A stretch of DNA of 64,000 nucleotides, from positions 248,001 through 312,000 of the forward strand of contig JBEBYL010000001.1 in assembly GCA_040391135.1 (NCBI GenBank), read 5' to 3'. Of this stretch, positions 61,995 through 64,000 are shown piece by piece. A program made the translations under genes and the position numbers. Source of the stretch: G025836975 sp040391135 (GTDB lineage Bacteria > Pseudomonadota > Gammaproteobacteria > Burkholderiales > Burkholderiaceae_B). The stretch's first letter is position 1. Each line of letters starts with the position of its first letter. A model generated the notes under the pieces. That model saw only the letters and a list, made by a program, of their open reading frames with translations, searched no databases and was not told the origin of the DNA.

Positions 61995-62923
61995 ACCCCG
62001 CCATCCATAACAAATGGTATGTAGAGCCCGAGCCTCAGGAAGAGACCGAAAGCTGGCTGCTTACCTACCTGGACATGATCACCTTGCTGCTGGTGCTGCT
62101 GGTGGCCATGCTGACCCTGTCGGGGCAGGTACCCAAGAATGCATCCTTGCCTGCGACCACCGGTTTGCTGCCCGCGCACAGCGGCCTGTTCCCCGGCCAG
62201 GCGGAACTGGCGGCGGCACCCGAGGCGCTGCCGCCCGGGGCATTGCCGGCGCCGTCTCTTGTGCCGCTTGCGGCATCCGTCAGTCAGCCGGAAATCAAAG
62301 CGGAGCAAGCGTCCCCGGCCGGCGTCCCTGACGCTGATGTGTTTTCCAATGTGCCGGATTATGTATTGGGCGAGACCGATCCGGACGCCATCCTGGGGCA
62401 TGTCATGGCCCGATCCGCGGGGCCAAAGGACGAGGCCGCCGCCATCGCCGAGCCCGAGAGCCATTTGCCGGACCCGGAGCCATTGGCGCTGGCCCGCTCC
62501 ACTTTGCCCGAGCTGGGCGACGATATCGAGATCATCCGCAACAAGGAATCGATCAGCTTCCGGATCAATAGCGAGATTCTGTACAGTTCCGCCAAAGCCG
62601 ACCTTAGCCTTGCCGGCCTGGCCGTCTTGCGGCGCCTTGTCCCCGTCTTCAAGGACAGCGCCTATGCCATTACGGTGGAAGGCCATACCGACTCGGTCCC
62701 GGTGCGCGCTGGGCGCTATGCATCCAACTGGGAATTGTCCGGCGCGCGCGCCGGAAGCGTGGTGCGCTACCTGGAAGCCAACGGTATAAGCAGTACGCGG
62801 CTGCGCGCCATCGGCTATGCGGATACCCGCCCTCTGGCCGGCAACGACACCGACCAGGGGCGCGCCGCCAACCGGCGGGTGGAGCTTATTCTGGATCAGC
62901 CTGCGGGCGCTGACGTGCGCTGA
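61991..62923 (+). CDS. MotB-type stator protein with OmpA domain
   Basis: A 310-residue protein. A single helix (residues ~23-45) has the ion-binding Asp D28 in SWLLTYLDMITLLLVLLVAM, as in MotB/PomB. A long Pro/Ala-rich linker (~50-175) follows, more than in E. coli MotB, then the OmpA-like peptidoglycan-binding domain (~200-305, with VEGHTDSVPV and the GYADTRP and NRRVELIL stretches). It anchors the MotA channel to the cell wall. ATG 61991 overlaps the motA stop. Confidence 0.88.
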   Translation: MNPAIHNKWYVEPEPQEETESWLLTYLDMITLLLVLLVAMLTLSGQVPKNASLPATTGLLPAHSGLFPGQAELAAAPEALPPGALPAPSLVPLAASVSQPEIKAEQASPAGVPDADVFSNVPDYVLGETDPDAILGHVMARSAGPKDEAAAIAEPESHLPDPEPLALARSTLPELGDDIEIIRNKESISFRINSEILYSSAKADLSLAGLAVLRRLVPVFKDSAYAITVEGHTDSVPVRAGRYASNWELSGARAGSVVRYLEANGISSTRLRAIGYADTRPLAGNDTDQGRAANRRVELILDQPAGADVR

Positions 62924-62983
62924 CGTGCTCCAGGCTAACTCATCGTAAGGCACTTCGCCAGCCCGCTCCATTATTCTTCATGC

Positions 62984-62998
62984 TTCACATATTGTGAA
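62984..62998. promoter_or_regulatory. Short palindrome upstream of the class II aldolase-family gene
   Basis: TTCACA-TAT-TGTGAA, perfect arms of six bases, in a 224-base intergenic region. It could be a regulator site for the gene at 63148. No regulator gene is next to it. Confidence 0.4.
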
Positions 62999-63147
62999 TA
63001 CCCGTTGCCGGACTGTGCACTAGTACGGCGCCATAATGCGCTTTAGTCTCCAAAGATAGGTCAGCGAATCCAGCAGCGTCTTCACGCAGGCGCCCGAGGA
63101 CGATATTATTCGCGGATGGCCGTCAAGACACATAACAGGAGACAGCA

Positions 63148-63927
63148 ATGAGCGGTTTGGAAATCGCTTCGATGCAATCGAAGTGTTCCCCGGAGGAATG
63201 GCAGGCTCGTATCGATTTGGCTGCCTGTTACCGGCTTGTGGAGCTTTACGGCATGGCCGATATGATGGCCAACCACATCTCGATGCGGGTGCCCGGAGAC
63301 GAAGAGGCTTTCCTCATCAATCCCTACGGCATGATGTACGAGGAAATCACCGCTTCCAGCCTCATCAAGATCGATCTGGCCGGCAACATTCTTTCTTCCC
63401 CCGACTTCGGCGAGTTCAATTACGGCATCAACCGCGCGGGCTATGTCATACACAGCGCCATACACGAGGCCCGGCCCGATGTCGCCTGCATCATCCATAC
63501 GCACAGTTGGGCTTCCATGGCCGTGTCGGCGCTGGAGTGCGGCTTGCTTCCCATCACCCAGACGGCAATGCGTTTCCTGAAGATCCGCTATCACGATTAT
63601 GTCGGCGTGGTGCTCAAGGATGATGAAAAAAAATCCCTGGTAAGCGACTTGGGCAACGGCGAAGCGATGATACTGCGCAACCATGGGGCGCTGGTTGCCG
63701 GCCGAAGTGTGGGCGAGACCTTCAACTGGACGCACAGGCTGGAACTGGCGTGCAGGTCGCAGGTGGCGGCCATGTCATGCAATACGCCGCTGCGCGGCGT
63801 GGCGCCCGAAATCCTTGGGGAAACCTGGAACAATTATCAACCGGGCACCCGTCGTCCTTATGGGCTGATGGAATGGCCGGCGCTGCTGCGCAAGCTTGAC
63901 CGCCTGGATCCCTCCTACAAGACCTGA
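63148..63927 (+). CDS. Class II aldolase/adducin family protein
   Basis: A 259-residue cytoplasmic protein with the aldolase II/adducin head fold. The zinc-binding His pair is in IIHTHS (near residue 115) and a third is in LRNHGALV (near 175); ANHISMRVPGDEE and INPYGMMYEEITASSL near residues 40-70 form the substrate pocket. Such proteins are aldolases, epimerases or decarboxylases for small sugar or hydroxy acids; the substrate is not known. CAGGAGA precedes ATG 63148. Another gene starts 52 bases after its stop on the same strand. Confidence 0.88.
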   Translation: MSGLEIASMQSKCSPEEWQARIDLAACYRLVELYGMADMMANHISMRVPGDEEAFLINPYGMMYEEITASSLIKIDLAGNILSSPDFGEFNYGINRAGYVIHSAIHEARPDVACIIHTHSWASMAVSALECGLLPITQTAMRFLKIRYHDYVGVVLKDDEKKSLVSDLGNGEAMILRNHGALVAGRSVGETFNWTHRLELACRSQVAAMSCNTPLRGVAPEILGETWNNYQPGTRRPYGLMEWPALLRKLDRLDPSYKT

Positions 63928-63979
63928 GCGGCAAAGCTCATTCAAACCACAATCACAATAAATCAGACCGGAGACAAGC

Positions 63980-64000
63980 ATGAAAGGCAAGAACAAGTTC
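63980..64000 (+). CDS. Start of a further gene, cut by window end
   Basis: ATG 63980 is preceded by GGAGA (63970-63974) at a good distance. Seven codons (MKGKNKF) are visible before the window ends. The basic start could be that of a signal peptide, and the position behind the aldolase-family gene would suit another Bug receptor, but nothing more can be said. Confidence 0.5.

Noticed and set aside
1..64000. Search by eye for tRNA, rRNA, insertion sequences, integrases, phage genes, CRISPR arrays and toxin or defence systems
   Set aside because: None was recognised. The inverted repeats found are not flanked by transposase genes, and no regular spacer-repeat pattern was seen. A covariance-model search would be needed to exclude small RNAs.

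Overview
The window looks like chromosomal DNA of a betaproteobacterium of the Alcaligenaceae (Bordetella, Achromobacter, Pusillimonas and relatives). The evidence is the GC-rich coding sequence with GC-rich third codon positions, five TctC-type Bug periplasmic receptors in 64 kb, a citrate-type tctDE-tctCBA locus like the Bordetella bct genes, and many LysR regulators. No rRNA, tRNA, insertion sequence, phage gene or CRISPR array was seen. The gene content is mostly uptake and catabolism of organic acids and sugar acids, with a few housekeeping genes in between.

Layout. 1-8565: a sugar-acid operon with a UxaA-type dehydratase (cut by the window start), an IlvD/Edd-type sugar-acid dehydratase, a CtBP-type 2-hydroxyacid dehydrogenase and a complete CUT1 sugar ABC importer. 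8585-10554: a YjdF-like membrane protein and an MFS transporter on the minus strand. 10683-16388: a small lipoprotein, then a full tricarboxylate system (two-component regulator TctD/TctE, receptor TctC, membrane proteins TctB/TctA). 16447-23495: an unusually arranged CaiB/BaiF CoA-transferase, a sodium:solute symporter with a 43-residue partner, PEP carboxylase and a Rieske-like protein that lacks one cluster ligand. 23591-34066: an SDR, ilvD, a pirin with divergent LysR, an MFS transporter, nadE, a MarR-GNAT fusion, an EamA exporter, a TSUP transporter, a PncC amidase and an unknown protein.

34150-38805 is a tricarballylate-type module (LysR, TcuA, TcuB) whose transporter slot holds a Bug receptor. 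38987-41891 has a PsiF protein, divergent lysE/argP and an MtfA-like peptidase. 41934-46098 is a metal-uptake group (DUF2946, TonB receptor, PepSY protein). 46121-50515 has a small parvulin and a GntR-controlled enolase/dehydrogenase/Bug operon. 50541-50918 is a VOC gene broken by an in-frame amber codon. 51255-55419 has a DapA-family enzyme, a LysR, ung and an MFS gene behind a striking tandem palindrome. 55621-61144 is a catabolic operon with Bug receptors at both ends enclosing a CoA ligase, an IclR regulator, a crotonase-fold enzyme and an AhpD-like protein. 61185-62923 is an isolated MotA/MotB stator pair, followed by a class II aldolase-family gene and the first codons of another gene.

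The most unusual signals are a perfect 32-bp inverted repeat that contains the start codon of tctD, a pair of tandem TATGAYG palindromes before an MFS gene, the Rieske protein with Arg for Cys, the amber-interrupted VOC gene, the apparently permuted CoA-transferase and the micro-protein behind the symporter. All functions are inferred from sequence; substrates of the organic-acid modules are not proven.
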